DNA of 64,000 bases, from the NCBI GenBank assembly GCA_947462335.1, contig OX381710.1:31487004-31551003 (forward strand). Reading direction: 5' to 3'. Below are positions 10,569 through 25,258 of this stretch, in pieces. Numbering within the stretch: the first letter of the stretch is position 1; each line of letters starts with the position of its first letter. The notes beneath the pieces were generated by a model. It did not search any database and was not told where the DNA came from. It worked only from the letters and a program-made list of their open reading frames with translations. The stretch comes from Harmothoe impar. Its lineage: Eukaryota; Annelida; Polychaeta; Phyllodocida; Polynoidae. Position numbers and translations under genes: made by a program.

Positions 10569-13500
10569 CTATAAATTAGAAAAGAAAACATGAAATAAAT
10601 ATCAGTGATGTAAGTTAAAAAGAGCCAGTTTGATTTATATGTGTGATTTGTAAAGAAGAGCACTGGAGGGTGCTGTTTAGGATTAGAAATCACATGTACA
10701 TGTTTAAATGTCTTAGTGGCCACCATAAGTTTGTAATTTGCATTGAGTGAGTAGGATAACATGATTTAGACTTTTAAAACGTGACTGGAATTGTATTAAG
10801 ATTTAACCGATGTGGTGAGCCACTGCAAATGTCGGTTCACAGTATACAGCAAAGATCTCTATGGGACTGCTAATGTATGTTTTACTTTGCAGACAAAGCA
10901 CAAAAAACGGATTGACTCATAATAAATGGCAGACAGAAGGTATGCCTGTATAGCATATGATAGATGATAGTAATGCATTACTAGACAGACGGTGCTGACT
11001 TCATATATCATTACTTTGTCTCTCACAGAATAATAATGTCAGTAATGAAGCCGTGAGTTATTGTGGAATGGTATCCGTATACGCATAGATCCAGGCCCCT
11101 GCTATGCACGACTGCTTCACATGGTTTTTCATTATGTTGGTATAATCCCTCTGTGCACTAATAACATTGACCGTGGGAAATTGTCATTCTGGACATGCCT
11201 ACTACTTTACGTAAGTACCGGTACCAAAACGACTCTATACATATACATGCAGTAGGTATATAAAACATGATAATTGTTGGCCTATTATAGCGTTAATTGT
11301 GATTTTAGTATACAGTAGTTACTTTTCCCCCTGGTGTTTCCCCTGTATTTGGGTCAACCCTCCGTTCTTCCATTGCTAATTTCCCTCGTGTTAACTATAC
11401 TGCCTTGTACATTGTATAACTCTTACTTCCACCAGATTTTACATCAATTGAACGTATCTGGCATATTAAAATGACACGTATCTTATACATGGCAGGATGG
11501 GTGATAATGCAAGAAGAACGATGCTCAGACGTCTTCGCCTATGTGCACAGGAAGTGCAATTCTTTTTAATATGAAAAAAAAATAAAAAGCTACATGAGCG
11601 ACCTGTTCTAGTGACACCTTTACTATCTCAAATAAAAAAGTTAGACCCTAAGCATGTAAGCCTGATCGTTATTCTAGATAGAGATACCGTTTGGGAAGTG
11701 GAAAGGTTATAACAGGAAATAAAGTATTATCACATGTATAGGTACAAGTGCCCGGCCTAAGTCTTTACTCCAGTTATCCTACCCTACACCATACCTGTAC
11801 TACCAGACCTATCCCTCTACCCTCCCATGATGTCTTCACTCTTTGCTGGTCTTGATGGCGCCAACCACATCCTTGTGATCCTGCTGTAAACGTAGCCCCC
11901 AGATCCTCACTACCTCACATATTGTCTTACTATTGACTTTTGCATAATACTCGGTGCCCGAGGGGATTGTCAATAATCATATTTATGTTTGTTAAGTCTG
12001 TACTTTGAACTATTCCCATATTCCCATGGCGTCGGTATGGATTATAATGGTTTAAGTTGTTGTACGAAGAGGATGTGCTTAGGGGTAAAGAAGTTTGATG
12101 AGCAGTTATGACAGGGTCATATGTAAAGAGCATCTCGGGTTGCCTAACATCTAGTAAGTCACTGGCTCTGGGGCTAGCCATGCATGTCAACTTATCACTT
12201 GCCCACCTCTAAATACACGTGTACATACATCCATTACAGTGTTAACACAAGGTCAGTTTTCTAATACTTATCACACAATTTGGGCATCTCCATAACATAA
12301 GCTCAGATTGTGTTACTAATCTTGATATGGTATAAGTCATGTAAAAGTACAAGTACAAAATGTATGTATTACTAAGACATTTATCTGGGAGTATCTAATG
12401 TCAGGCCCTGGAGGTTGTTCTACTTTGCCAGTTCTAATACCTAGGTAATGAGGCTTATGCTCTGACCGAGTAGTGTCCTTTATCCAGCTTATCTTTTACC
12501 TTGAATGGCGACCAACCTATAGTTGGCAAGTAATGGGTATAATGAGATGTTGGCTGAGATAGGGATGGAGTGCGGACAGGTGGGCTAACTGATCACCTAG
12601 GTGTGTACAGGTGACCACACCCGTGTCCCTGGGTGTCTCCAGGGTCAGGGGGGTCAGGCCCCTACCTCTAACCACCCTCCTTGGGGCCATCCGAGATCCC
12701 AACTCACGTCCGCACCAGATCCCACGAGATCATCCTCATAGCCCATTAAGTCGGCCATACAAAGGCGGTCACATGACCCGCACGTGACCTCGGGCGGAAA
12801 ATCGGCCCTGATCAACAGATAGTGTTTGCTTAAATGTTTTGGTATGAAACCTAGGCCTGGAGACACTGTTGGGAAGGGACCCAGGCCCAACAAGGGGACC
12901 TAGATGACATCTGGTTCGGGCTACACTATGGAATATGAGACTTCTACATGGGTGAATCCCTATCGTATAACCAGGTGCTATATATACACGTGAGCCGCAC
13001 CAATACGTTGTATATATGCACTGGGACATGCTCTACACTGATTTATTCTAAGACATACTGAGAGAATCCCCCGGCAGTGGAGGTCGAAGGGGGGGGGGGG
13101 ATCCTAGTGAATGCTGAATATTGGAATGTGGTGCTTCTTATATAATTGCATATCAAATACCTAATTTTCACTGGGATGAAGAGATGACTGTGGATGATTG
13201 ATATACAATCATGCGATATTTCCCCATGTATTATCATAATAAAGATATAAGAATACAATATATGGGGGGCCTTTCATTATATTAATGTTGACAGAGTTGG
13301 GCGATAACAACATGAGTACAATACATCAGTACATCATGCATAATATATAATTATGCAGTATGTTTCTCTCTATACCCAAAGTATCAGTGTGTTATTTTAA
13401 TGTGACTTCATCACCAGGATATAAGACCTACATGGGCAGTCATTCACAATACATCCCTTATATGAAACCACCAGGGTAAACATACCCCCTTCACAGGGCC

Positions 13501-16500
13501 TGTCAGAAAGCTACCTGTCACTTCGCATCAGCATCAGATCCAGACTCCCAAGTCACTACCTAAATCAGAAGCACCTGTGGAGTCACACGTAGGTGTGACA
13601 CATTCAGGAGCCCTTGGTGAGCATCATGAAATCGTCCCATGCATCCTTTACTCTCGTTTCTGCACTGGTGCACCCATCCTCCCTGCCTCCCCCATCCCTG
13701 AATAGCCTCTATACCACCAGACGTAGTAGAAACCACGCCCCCAATGTGGAGGGATCCAGAAAGCTATCGCAGGCACAGAGAAAGGGCCCACCAGAAGATG
13801 GTGACCGAGCCATGACACTCAGCCACCCCTTCACAGGAACCGAGCTCAATCTCCCATTTGGGCCTGGCTCAAGAATTTGTGAACCAAAACACCAAGTGTC
13901 TGCCAACGCCATACATAATGACCATGCCGTCAGATTACACATTTGTATTCTAAAACAAGGCAGCAGGTATAATATAGATCGTTGGTAAATACAAGCAAAC
14001 ATTTTCTTATTCGTTTTTTGTGTTCAACTTGCCAGATCTGTTCTATAAACGTGTCCTCAGAAAGGATATGGGTGCCAAGTAGAGTTGCATGTCAGTGTTG
14101 GTATGCAACACCCCGCTGATAGCATAATGGATTGGCGTAACTGCCTTTTGACATTCGTCCTAATGTTCGAAATAAGCCATCGCTGTGAATAAATGTTGGT
14201 TATCAATCTCACTAAATAGAGATAAACATGAAGGTTTGGTACTCAACGATTGTTGTATGTATAAAGTGTAATGTTTATATGAAGATTGGTAGAAATCCCA
14301 CATGGGCAAATAAAGGAAAGGAATATTATATTGTGTAAATGGGCGTTTTTGGTTATACTAGTACCCAAGAAGGCAATTTATGGGGTATGTTCAAAAGAAA
14401 ACACCTATATACCCATCAGCATCCTAGCGGCCACCAACCCCAACTACCTTAGCCATTAGACCACGGTGTTGTAGGTTGTAATTGAAACATGGGCTGCTTT
14501 GCCTCAGGCCCTAGGAAACCAATTTTTGTTCTGTTGCTGTGTGGAGGGAACGGTCAAGTCTGGTCAGGCGTGGGTGGGGCTAGATATACCAAATCTGCTC
14601 TTGGCTTAATACTTAAGGCGTTTATTTATTTGTCCATATCGGCCTAATCGGTGCTAAGGGCATTATGTCAGTTTGCTTTACCTGTTGATCTTTTCCGAAC
14701 GTGTTAGATTGGTTGTCGTTAATTAAGTGACAGGCCTCTGGCATTATTACTTATGGATGAGATAATAATAGAAAGTACAGATAATGCACACTGAGTGAGG
14801 CAATGCCCTATTCTTACACACACCTGTGTGTAATGCTAGGGGTACCTAAGCTATTCACTGTACAAGTTGGTATAGATATGTGGCCATGGAAGTGCCAGGG
14901 AGGCAGGTAATCGGACAGGAAGCGGGGAGAGACAGCGTAAGCCCCAGTGGATGCAGTTGAAGGGCTTTCTCATTCTGTACTCACCAGCCGTCACTAAAAC
15001 CCTGGCTGAGCCGCCGAGGGAAGTGCCTACATATATACATGTATAAGGTATATAGGGGGCAGTGATCTGGATGAAGTATGATTTAACCTTAGACATGTAG
15101 GCCTATCTGCACAGGATGTTTCAGCTAGGTTCACATCCTCCTTGAGATGTGGCATCTCCATGTAGAAGTATATAACATATAACATTACAAGTTATAAATA
15201 TACCCAATGACCTTTAGGGATCAGATGTGATTTAGTTATTGGGAGTTAGGCTCCTACTGCTTTCTCCAATTTGTATTTAATCCATGTTCTAATACTTAAA
15301 TGTATATGCGACAGGTATATATATTGGGATCACCGTGAGTATCTAGTGGATATAAGACCCAATCCGACATGGACAGATATGCTAAAACTTTCCATCTCGA
15401 GTAATTCTCCAACGTATGTTGTTTGAACATGGCGGTCTCTTGTTATCAAGAGTGTTTGGGTGTTGGGTCGTGCAAGATAGGTGTCGTGACATCTTGGGAT
15501 ATGTATCACCAATTGGTGATTTGGTGATGTGGCAAAGATCGTGAGGTTACAGTGCCGTTGCCACACCCTCGTAGGTATGGATGTACATTGATACTGTATC
15601 TGGTGGTATGTGGTATATGTAGGGGACATAGAATGAGGTAACATGTCCTGTTGCTTGTGTATATATACAATACACGAATATACTGTGTTTATTATGAGGG
15701 AAATACCCTACAATGCATCGTTATCATGTATATATACATGTGTACAGACAGGGTGGTAATCAGGATACCAGATCTCTGGCAACGGGTGCAAACTGCGGTT
15801 ACATGTTGCTGAGTTGATCAAAGGAATCCCATAATAAAGAGCTGAATTGCCGAATAAGTTCCTTCAGAGTACATAGTTCCTAATGGGGATATATCCAATA
15901 ACAACCAAGCCGAGACTGTTATGGTCAACTGTGGTATCTGCAACCCTACATTTTAATTAGCCTTAGTACTTTATTTATGTAGCAGATGTCTAACATTTTT
16001 CGCACCTATATGCTTTATACAAACATCTACAATATAGAAAGGCATCACTACTCTGAGAAATTTACTTTGTCTATTTACATTCCACTTGACCACTTTGGTT
16101 CAAAATAACATGGTTTATGCAATGCAAAGAGTGGTTATATAAGTCAGAGACCTAGGTTAGCCATACAGGGATTCTAGGCCTTGAACATGTGTTCTTTACT
16201 CTCCAATTCTAATTTGACTGAAGGAAATTGTTTCAGATAATTCCATTTAGTATGATACATGGCTGCACGTGGACAGTTTAACAGGCTTATCTTTAGTATA
16301 CTTTTTCTTTGATATATAGATGAAAGGAAAACACGTTAGAATGCCACGTTTTTGTGTGTCATGTATCCTTGAATTATAACGATTGAAATTATTGCCTCCA
16401 AAATGTAGATTGTTTTTTATTTTAGTTTTTACGAAAGGAGTGTGACTTACAATAAAGCATAATGAACAGAGTTTACATAATTGGTTGTTTCCTGTCTTCT

Positions 16501-19500
16501 CATATATAACACTATAAATCATTGTAAGAAATCTACCAAATTGTGAATTGCAATTATTGCGTAAATTAAAAGAATCTGCATCATTTGGGTTAAGAAATAA
16601 TCATGGCTTGTGGAGCATGTTTGGAATGTGTACCAATGCGGACGTGCGATGCGTGTGTGCATACCTCCTTGTTTAGTCATTAAACATGAATAACAGGTCC
16701 CTTAGTGCAGATTCCATCTTTCCTATACCTAAGACAGTTCTGCCTTATGTCAGATCTTGAGATGTTACTAGGCTTCCGGATGTTGCGGCGGCAGTTTTGC
16801 GTTCCATCGATGACAGCTGGAATGCCACTGTCACACCCGGAAATCATGTCTGTGCTCGCCCAATCTATGTCCGAATCAAAACATTATGATCATTTTTTTA
16901 TCATTGCACCTCCCCCAGAGATAGTACAAAGGTGACTATCGAGAGATTAAGACCCCAGTATTTACCACTTGGCTACCCTTTGCTTGGATCAAGAGACACA
17001 TAGATGAATGATAACAGAATGTTACCCAATAAAGGAATGAGGATCCAACCTTAGAGCTGTGAGGTATGTCACTAATTGCAGGGTGAATTAATTTCTTTGG
17101 CTTCTGTGAGTCACCAGAGCATATTTCCCACCCACGTAGGGGTTAATGAATACTTATGGTTATTAATAATTATCTAATGTAACACCAGCCATTACCCTTA
17201 CACTATAGATACCAATATTGGTTTTTAACCATATGCGAAAGGCATTATATTTCTCCTTGAGAAATATGACATCCTTACACTACGCGTGAAGTATAGTCGG
17301 CAAATACTCAAATTACCACAGTAGACTTGTTCACTCTTGGTTTCGGCGCAACACTGTAAGGTGAAAATGTAGTCTGCTTCATATTGCCTCTATTTAGATA
17401 CTTCTTATAGTTTTGCATTTATCAGTATAGCAACCTTTACAAATCAAGGATTATGCCTTAATCTCAGCATCTATTGCTTGATTTAGCATACATTGTGTAC
17501 AAAATGAGTAAGGGTTCAACCGGGATTTAGTAAGATCCATTTTAATTGAGTTGGAGACCTAGTGTCGCCATGTTTCAGGCGTTGTGCCAGGACACTGGTG
17601 TCACCAGGCTATTTTTACACTCTCCTCCAAACTGTACATAACCTAGACGTATACGTCATCAGAATTAAAGTGATCCAGTCCACAGGTTTACATAATGTTT
17701 GCAGGCACTTCCTTATCACTTGGCGATTAACATTCTTGCTTTGATGTCACACGATAGACATCGGCCTTGTTACTTGATCAGGCGCATATAGAGTGTGTAG
17801 GGTTGAAGGTTTGGAAGGAAGGCTATAGGTTTTTGGCTAAGGCTGTAAGTCTGCGCCCCTTTTTATACCTCAACCCAATAAAGTATTTAGCACCTGGATT
17901 TTTCTACCTGTCTGCCTCACTAACCCGATACCAGCTGCATGATGTAACACTGACTTACCTGTGGCAAATCCACTGTCCCGGAAAGTAAGTAGCGTGTCAG
18001 GCCTGAACCACCTGCCCTGCTTACATCACTCTACTTTCTCCCCAAATCGTCTTGATGGCTGAGTTATGGCATCTAATGGGGTTAGCCCTGCTGGAATTCG
18101 CTCAGGAGTATTCAGAGCATGCCCAGCCTGATTACACTGATGACACAGAGATCTACTTACACACAGGCTAAGTCTTAGAAAGGAGAAGTTGATATCAGGC
18201 CTTATAATGGCTGCAGTGGGCTGGCCCTGGGGGTTGGTAATGTTGGGGAATACTAAACAGATTCTGTGCCTAAGCCAGTTCTCCATGTAGGTTCATGGGT
18301 TACATCAATGCCAACAAATCATGGCAGGATTCTCCTTATGATACCCAGGCAATGCATAACATAATCCCTCCAGGGTGACACCCAATGAGAGAATCATTTT
18401 CACCCAAAGGCTCAGATTGTTCTCACTAGCCCTGGAGGATTTCAGTAAACAATATTTAAAATTGCTATCATATCTACAGGTCAAGGGTTTTGAAATGTGC
18501 TCCTTGTTTCTACCTCAATTCCCCCCAAGGTCCACCCAAGTCACGATTCACAGGGTGTTTGCCATAGTATACAATCAGTGTAAATGTATTTACACACATC
18601 ATATATAATTTATGGTGAGGATATATGATACTGGGTGTCAGACTATTGTGGATTTAGTAGATTGAAATAAAAATAAACTCAGACAAGCATATCTGTCACC
18701 CTTAGGTGGTAATACCAGCACTGGAGGCCCATGGGCGGGAGCTGTGCCACCTTTACACCTGTATAGCACCCCTTGGTAGCCTCCCTATACCCTTCTGTTC
18801 CCTCTCCACCCCTCTCCCCTCCCGCCCACTATACCTCCCTTAACGCCTCCACCTTCCTGTTAACCCTGCAGCATGTACAGACCCCATGATCAGCTACACA
18901 AGAGGACCCCGCCCTCTCCCTGATCAGTCACGATTTATGCTTATCCCATTCACGGTTCTCCGTCTGCATATATTATATACACAATGTGTTGCTTTTTAAA
19001 TTAACCACACATTGAAGGCTCCTAAATCTAAAGACATTACACCTGTAGGACATATCTGGGCCTCAGTTAGGAATCAGGCTTTGGCAATTAATGTTGTATA
19101 GAGTCATCAGCACGAGGAAAGGAGGCTCCCGTTGGGGGGACATAATGCATGGGTTTCTGTCAGTAAGTCGTGATTTCTGAAGGACGTGAGCAAGACAAAT
19201 GGGCGTGTGGGGGTTGATCATATTGGTGGTGTCCTTTGACGACAAGCACGCGCAACCACTGTCGTGAAGGGTCGTGGAGGAGTGGACTTGAGGACCAGCC
19301 AGCCCCACCCTTCCGACCCACCCCCCAAGGAGAAGGGGAAGGCCACTATTCGAAACTCACGCGCCTGATTTTTTAACCTGAATCTATTACAAAACACAAA
19401 GTATACACGTATAAACCACATTTAGGATTTGACATAGTTGTAGGACCTTCTTTGTTTATTGTGCAATGCGTAAGCCTGACCAGGCACGACCAACTCGTGA

Positions 19501-20152
19501 GCCTTTTTTATCGTTTTTCTTGGTTATATTATTTCTGTTTCTATTTGTTTTGGGGAATATATTCATCATAAAGGGACATCAGTTATATCCGCAAGGCTCT
19601 TGGGTGCAGACACACATCATACATTTATTCATGTGTCTGTGTATGCCCTATAGTAGGTGTGTATGAGGGAGATGGGGTGGGGAGGAGCAATCATACCCTC
19701 CTTGTCGGCTAGGAGTGACCAAGTTTTAATACTTGGGGACATCCACAAAATATGTCACCAGCTAGAGGGTCGAGGAGGGGGGGGTTAGAAAATGTAATTC
19801 GGGTCATGAAATTGCACAGGCCAATTTGCTCAAAATTTAATATTGACATTATATAAGGGTAGTGGTCAGGGGGGGGAGGCTCTTGAAAATGATTCAAAGT
19901 AGTTAACTTCCCCTGTGAATGTTCTCCCTCCATATTGTACACCCACTATAACATAGTTCCCCCGTAACACCAAGCACGCCCCCTTCAGATGACGTCATTT
20001 CGTTTTGCAATTATTTATTGACTGTTTGTGGGAGGACAAATCTTAAAGGTTCAGGAGACAGGTAGAGCATGGTCTACCCAACATACCTGCTCCCCAGGGG
20101 GACGTGCCATACCTGGGTTTGGCGCAGCCTGCACTTGTCAACCAAACAAACT

Positions 20153-20199
20153 CCACTGTGAGGCTCACAGTGGGCTGCCCTGTCAGGGCACAGGGCAGC
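20153..20199. repeat. Two abutting perfect hairpins
   Basis: CCACTGTGAG at 20153 pairs with CTCACAGTGG (20164-20173) around one base. Immediately after it, GCTGCCCTGT (20174-20183) pairs with ACAGGGCAGC (20190-20199) around six bases. Both stems are perfect over ten bases and GC-rich. No function is recognised. Confidence 0.7.
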
Positions 20200-22533
20200 A
20201 AATCCCTTATGGAAGACGCAGGTCACAGCATCCCCTCTAAAGACAACATGTATTACATCAAGAAATACCAGGAGCAACTACAAATGAAAAAGATGTTATG
20301 GAATCCCAATAATGTCCCTTCCATTTCCATTAGGTTTGTTTCGTCTTATTTTCGACATACTATTCCAGCCTTATTTTTATTATAATATCGGAACTTCATT
20401 GGGATGTATCATCATGAAACTCAGATAAAGCTCTTAGAGGTGTGGGTATATTTTAATGAATTGAGGTATATTGCACGTACCATATTATTTGCTGGACTAT
20501 TAAGGACCGAGAGGGACAGGGGACGAGCAGTTATTGCCTCATGCACACCTAATGTCAGCTAATATATATATATTCACTGTAGTATTAAACTGTAGTTTTC
20601 ATTGCTCTTTCAGTAAGATGAGCCACTGTCACTCGACCTAGTATATCTCGACGCAATTTAAGTGTGGGGGGTGTTTGAGGATGTGTGAAGGGGTGAGATC
20701 TCCACGCAGATTCATCCTCACCCTCTGGCAGGGTTTGGCCAACTGTTGATCACAGAGTGTCACACCAAGACACTGTAGGGTTTATTTGCTAGGCTATGGC
20801 TGCAATGCCTTTTTTGTTCTCATCATGTCAAGTGTTCCCCCTAGTCTCACGTTCAGCAGCCTCAAGGAGAGATACATTCCTCAGGGTCAAATAGCTTTTG
20901 GCTCTTACTGCCCCCTAGTGTCACTCCATGGAAGTATTTGTCCATGGCGTCGTCAGCTGGTTTCGTATTTTGTCTGGGAGGTCTCAGATATCAAGATCTA
21001 TGAACTCAAACCGTATACGAAGGGAGGAAAAACTGCAACATTTTGACAAAAAGAATTAAGTATTACGTGTCAGATGTATTCAGCAAGGCAACATGGGGGA
21101 TGCTGTACTCAGTTGCAGACACTTTGGTAACGTTGAAAGGACAGAGGCGAGGTTTAGAAAAAGGTGTATGATTTAAATTCGCTCTGAGGGGTAAAATGGA
21201 CAACGTTAGGATGCAGTCACCTGAACGATAGCACGTGGAAAAGCAATCCGCTGTTGAAAAAGAAGCCGTGGTCCAAGTTTACACAGCATGCTTAACAGAG
21301 AAACACAATATCATACTTGTCTGCCAAATGATGTTGCGTCAACAATCATGACTATTGGTGCAATGTCCCATTTGGCAACTATTTTGAGACTATGGACAGA
21401 ATCAACAGTTTAAATTTGAATCACATACATTACTGTTACTACATGTATAAGAATCATAGCTGGGGAATCAAGACATGCTGGCATAGCATGCCATGTGCTA
21501 GTGCACTTTTAATAATTAGTCAAAGGGAATTCGAAGAGGATTTCAAGAGAGGAAACGACAGAACACCACATTGCAGTGCCAGTGTGTGTAAAAAGACAAA
21601 GCCATAACTTTCGACTGAGTAACGCTGATTCCTTTTGAATAGTTTTCCATGAGGATTTTGTAGTGTCCATCATAGGGTCAATGTACCAGATTTGAGACTC
21701 TATGGTCGAGGCACTACGAGTTTGAAATGCATGGTTTTGGCAGTAGAGAAGCCATTGCTGCCTGAGCTGCCAGCTTTAATCGGCTTTACGTTTTGACTGT
21801 CTTAAGACCAACCAGCAGGCGTGGCCTGGGGTCACCACTAAAACTTCTGCCAGTTACGCCATGTTTTCTTTGGCATTAATACAGAGCACGTATATACAGG
21901 AGAAGCCTTGGAACCTATTCCTTTTTTTATTCCTCTACTCTATAGAGGTCCCTATGGTCCCATGTCACCCCCAATAGACCCAAGGTCGTCTCTGTTTATA
22001 GCCTCAGCTCCCGGCTCTGTCTGCACGGCTGGGGAGATCCATAGAGTCCATAGTGTGTATCAATACTGTGCTCATCACAGTGGAATTTGCCTGTGGCTGG
22101 GTTAGAGCAGGGTTAGCAGCTGATCGGACAGTGAGTGTGTCTATTGGCTATGTACAGGGTCGTCGATTCCATCTACAAAGGGCTGTGGGGGTTACAGAGG
22201 GGGCACTTCCATCTCATCTAGCACAGGGCGGTACTGTGCCCTTTCATATATTGTCCAATAGGGTGGTAGTCTTATATAACTCTTAGAGTATCACTGTGCT
22301 ATGCTCTAGATCAATTGTAATGTTGCAATGTTCATCGATATGGCAATAATCAATGTAGGAGTTAGTAGGATACCGTAAAATTACATTTGCTTATTTAATT
22401 ACTTGCTCACCAATTCACTGCAGTATATGTGATATTTAGTTCATAATATTTACGTGGGTTTTTTTCAGAATATCAGTATTAGCTTGCATGGATATTAATA
22501 TTTTGATGCTATTTCATAACGCATATTCATAGT

Positions 22534-22640
22534 CAGAAAAGCCAGCGTCATTGTCGCTAAAACCACTCTCACCTGAAAGTCCGGCAGTACCTGACTTTCA
22601 GGTGAGAGTGGTTTTAGCGACAATGACACTGACTTTTCTG
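22534..22640. repeat. Foldback hairpin, palindromic repeat family copy 2
   Basis: Arms of 48 bases at 22534-22581 and 22593-22640 pair with two mismatches around an 11-base loop. The arm includes CAGCGTCATTGTCGCTAAAA, one base different from the stretch in the 4.4-kb hairpin. The central palindrome is AGTCCGGCAGTACCTGACT. The right flank GAGTGTG also matches copy 1. The arms are diverged between copies yet matched within each copy, as in compensated or recently reformed foldbacks. Confidence 0.85.
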
Positions 22641-25258
22641 AGTGTGTTGTGCGATAAGAAGCACCTGCAGCTTCACATCTTTATCTATGCCCGACCACCA
22701 TTGGCATGCACCCCCTAGACCATCTTTCTAGACCTGAAGAACCCGGGGGACAGTAGCTTTAGGTGGTGTTCCACACACCCTTCTAAAATCCTTGCCGCGG
22801 TGTGTGTGGCTCCCGTAGGCCAGAGCAGCCTTTGAATGGGTCCTCCTGCACTCTAAACATTACCCGTCTGGCTCCACAATACCTCTGTGGGGGCACCATA
22901 ATTATGACCAATAGAGGTTTCTAATCTGGTCGATTAAAGCATGCCTATTAGCTTATTATACATCTTGTGTGGGGGAGCGTCTGGTATGTGTGTGGGTAGT
23001 GCAGGTGGTGGATAGAGGTAGTACTAAATGTATATATACCTGTGATACAAGGGGCCCTAAGGACCCCTACCATCTCAGCACCCTACCATACAGTCTCTTC
23101 AGCAAAGGGGAGCTTCTATTTTGATGTAATAGGAAGGGGCATCTTTAAGATGGATTGGGTTATTGTGGCAAGGCAACAGCACTTCTGGCAGTTATTGTAG
23201 TACACAGTAGTTTATAAAGGTGAGCTGAAATATGACACCTGGCATAAAGCAAAGTAAATGTCAGCCACACAAGGGGGATTTACTAGAACAGAAGGGGCCA
23301 TGTCTTTACACAGTCAATGCATTTGGCTTTTGGTGTATTATAAAGGGGGATGTAATCTGCTGCAGGCATTATCTAAGGGATGGGTTATATATTTGACATA
23401 CCCTTGACAAAGGTATGGCTATTAGAAGGATCCCAATTACAGACAATCAATGCAGTATAATACAGCTCCCCCTACATGGGGCATCCTCGTCATTATGACA
23501 GCACTCTCCCCCCACTATTTGCAGCAAAAAAAGGGTGAACGGCCGACACAGGATGAAGTAACTCAGCAGGATGAAGTAAATTCATCTCAGCTAGTCCCCA
23601 TAACTTACTGTGCACCTGGGTTCCCTATGTAACCAGAGATAAAGGGCATAATATGTGCCAGTACTGCAGTTGTGGTTACTTTATTTCCGAAGAAAGAACA
23701 TTGCTGTTTTTAACATTGGATACACAGAGGATGCATCAGATAAGGGTGCTGTTAAAACTGACGTCGATGTCATTGGAAGAAGTATTGAGAGGGTGTAGAT
23801 TAGAAGGTTATAACCATAGGATACACCAGTTACACCATGATAGGTTGTTTATTTGACCACTTGGTAGAGCCTTTACAACTGTCTACATGGTATAGTGGGA
23901 TGGATGACGGGGCGGTGATTAATCCCAACTTAATGGCGGTGATCATCATGGTGAACAACACAATGTCGTTTGCCAGCCGTGTGAGGTCACGTGGCCGGGT
24001 CAGCTTTCCTCATCATAAATTGTCGTCTGCCTAGTCAACTTGGCGCCAAAGGAGGCGGGGCTGTGTGGATCCTGCAGGTTTGACGCCTTCACCATGCCAA
24101 AGAGTGCTTTTCAAGTGGGTCATATCTCACCCCGACGGCAATTGTATTATGCCTGAGGGACGTGAGGTTCCAAATGCAGCCAAGTCTTAGGTAGCCATCA
24201 AGTACTCAGAACAAGTTACACTTCCAGAACAATACTATTTCAAGAAGCCATCTGCCGACAAAGAACCACTTCCCATCAAAAGATTAATCAGATCGCTTTG
24301 ATGTCTCTTTCTAAATCCTGTTGGGTAAGCTAGCAACCTGGGGGCTAGAAAGCATCCCCCAACCCCGCTCCCAACGCTTATGCTGTGAGAGTTAAGTCTT
24401 AAAAAGGGTCCTTAGTTATAACTAAAAGGTTCCTTAGGAACACGTCGTCGGGCTTATGCCATAACGCATTATCTACATACAGGGTCTCTCTCTCCATATA
24501 TTATATAGACATCAGCGGCACAGAGAGTAGAGTACACGTCTATTTTGGAACTTCAAAGCGGCCGTTTGTGTTCCAACCATACCTTTATTTATAAACAATC
24601 TTAGGATGGCCAACCGCGATAAAGTACTTATATAGACATCAACTTGCAGACAAGCTTTCATTTAAAACCTAATACATATGCATACTCTGCAATGTGCCCG
24701 TTTATTTCTTAACACAGAAGAGCCACTAAACTCAAGAGTGCACAGTGCCCCTTATAATTATCCCGCTGGATTTTCAAGTTCATTATAGTACGTCTTTAGC
24801 AGTTCCTATAGAAATTATATGACATAACATTGGTTCGTTATTGCATAATGAATAATGAATTTTGGAGAGGGCACATTGTATAAATGTGCCAAACTGCTCG
24901 TAATGCTTGATGAGCATTTCATTGTACCCATTCTCACTTCCCCTACCTACTTCCGGTTCTTACAGGCCTGACCTCAGCTATTAACACCAGAGGTGTTATC
25001 ATAACTAGAAAGTGTCTCCACTAGGTGTAAAATTAGACACACAAGCCTAGAGGGGTCTCTGTGTGATCCATACAAAGTAAGCCTACATGGTCCAAAAATA
25101 GTAAAGGGCCTCCCGGAATCTGTGAATATAATTTCCATGATTATATAGAATCCATCCTACCATGTGTTAATCCTATGTCGAATAATTCTAGTCAATGATA
25201 ATTCCTCCAAGGCTTGTCTCTGAGAGTGATACTATGTCCGTCTCTACCCAGCTTTATA

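Noticed and set aside
14445..14480. A-box-like TGGTCTAATGG on the minus strand
   Set aside because: No B box at tRNA spacing and no cloverleaf.
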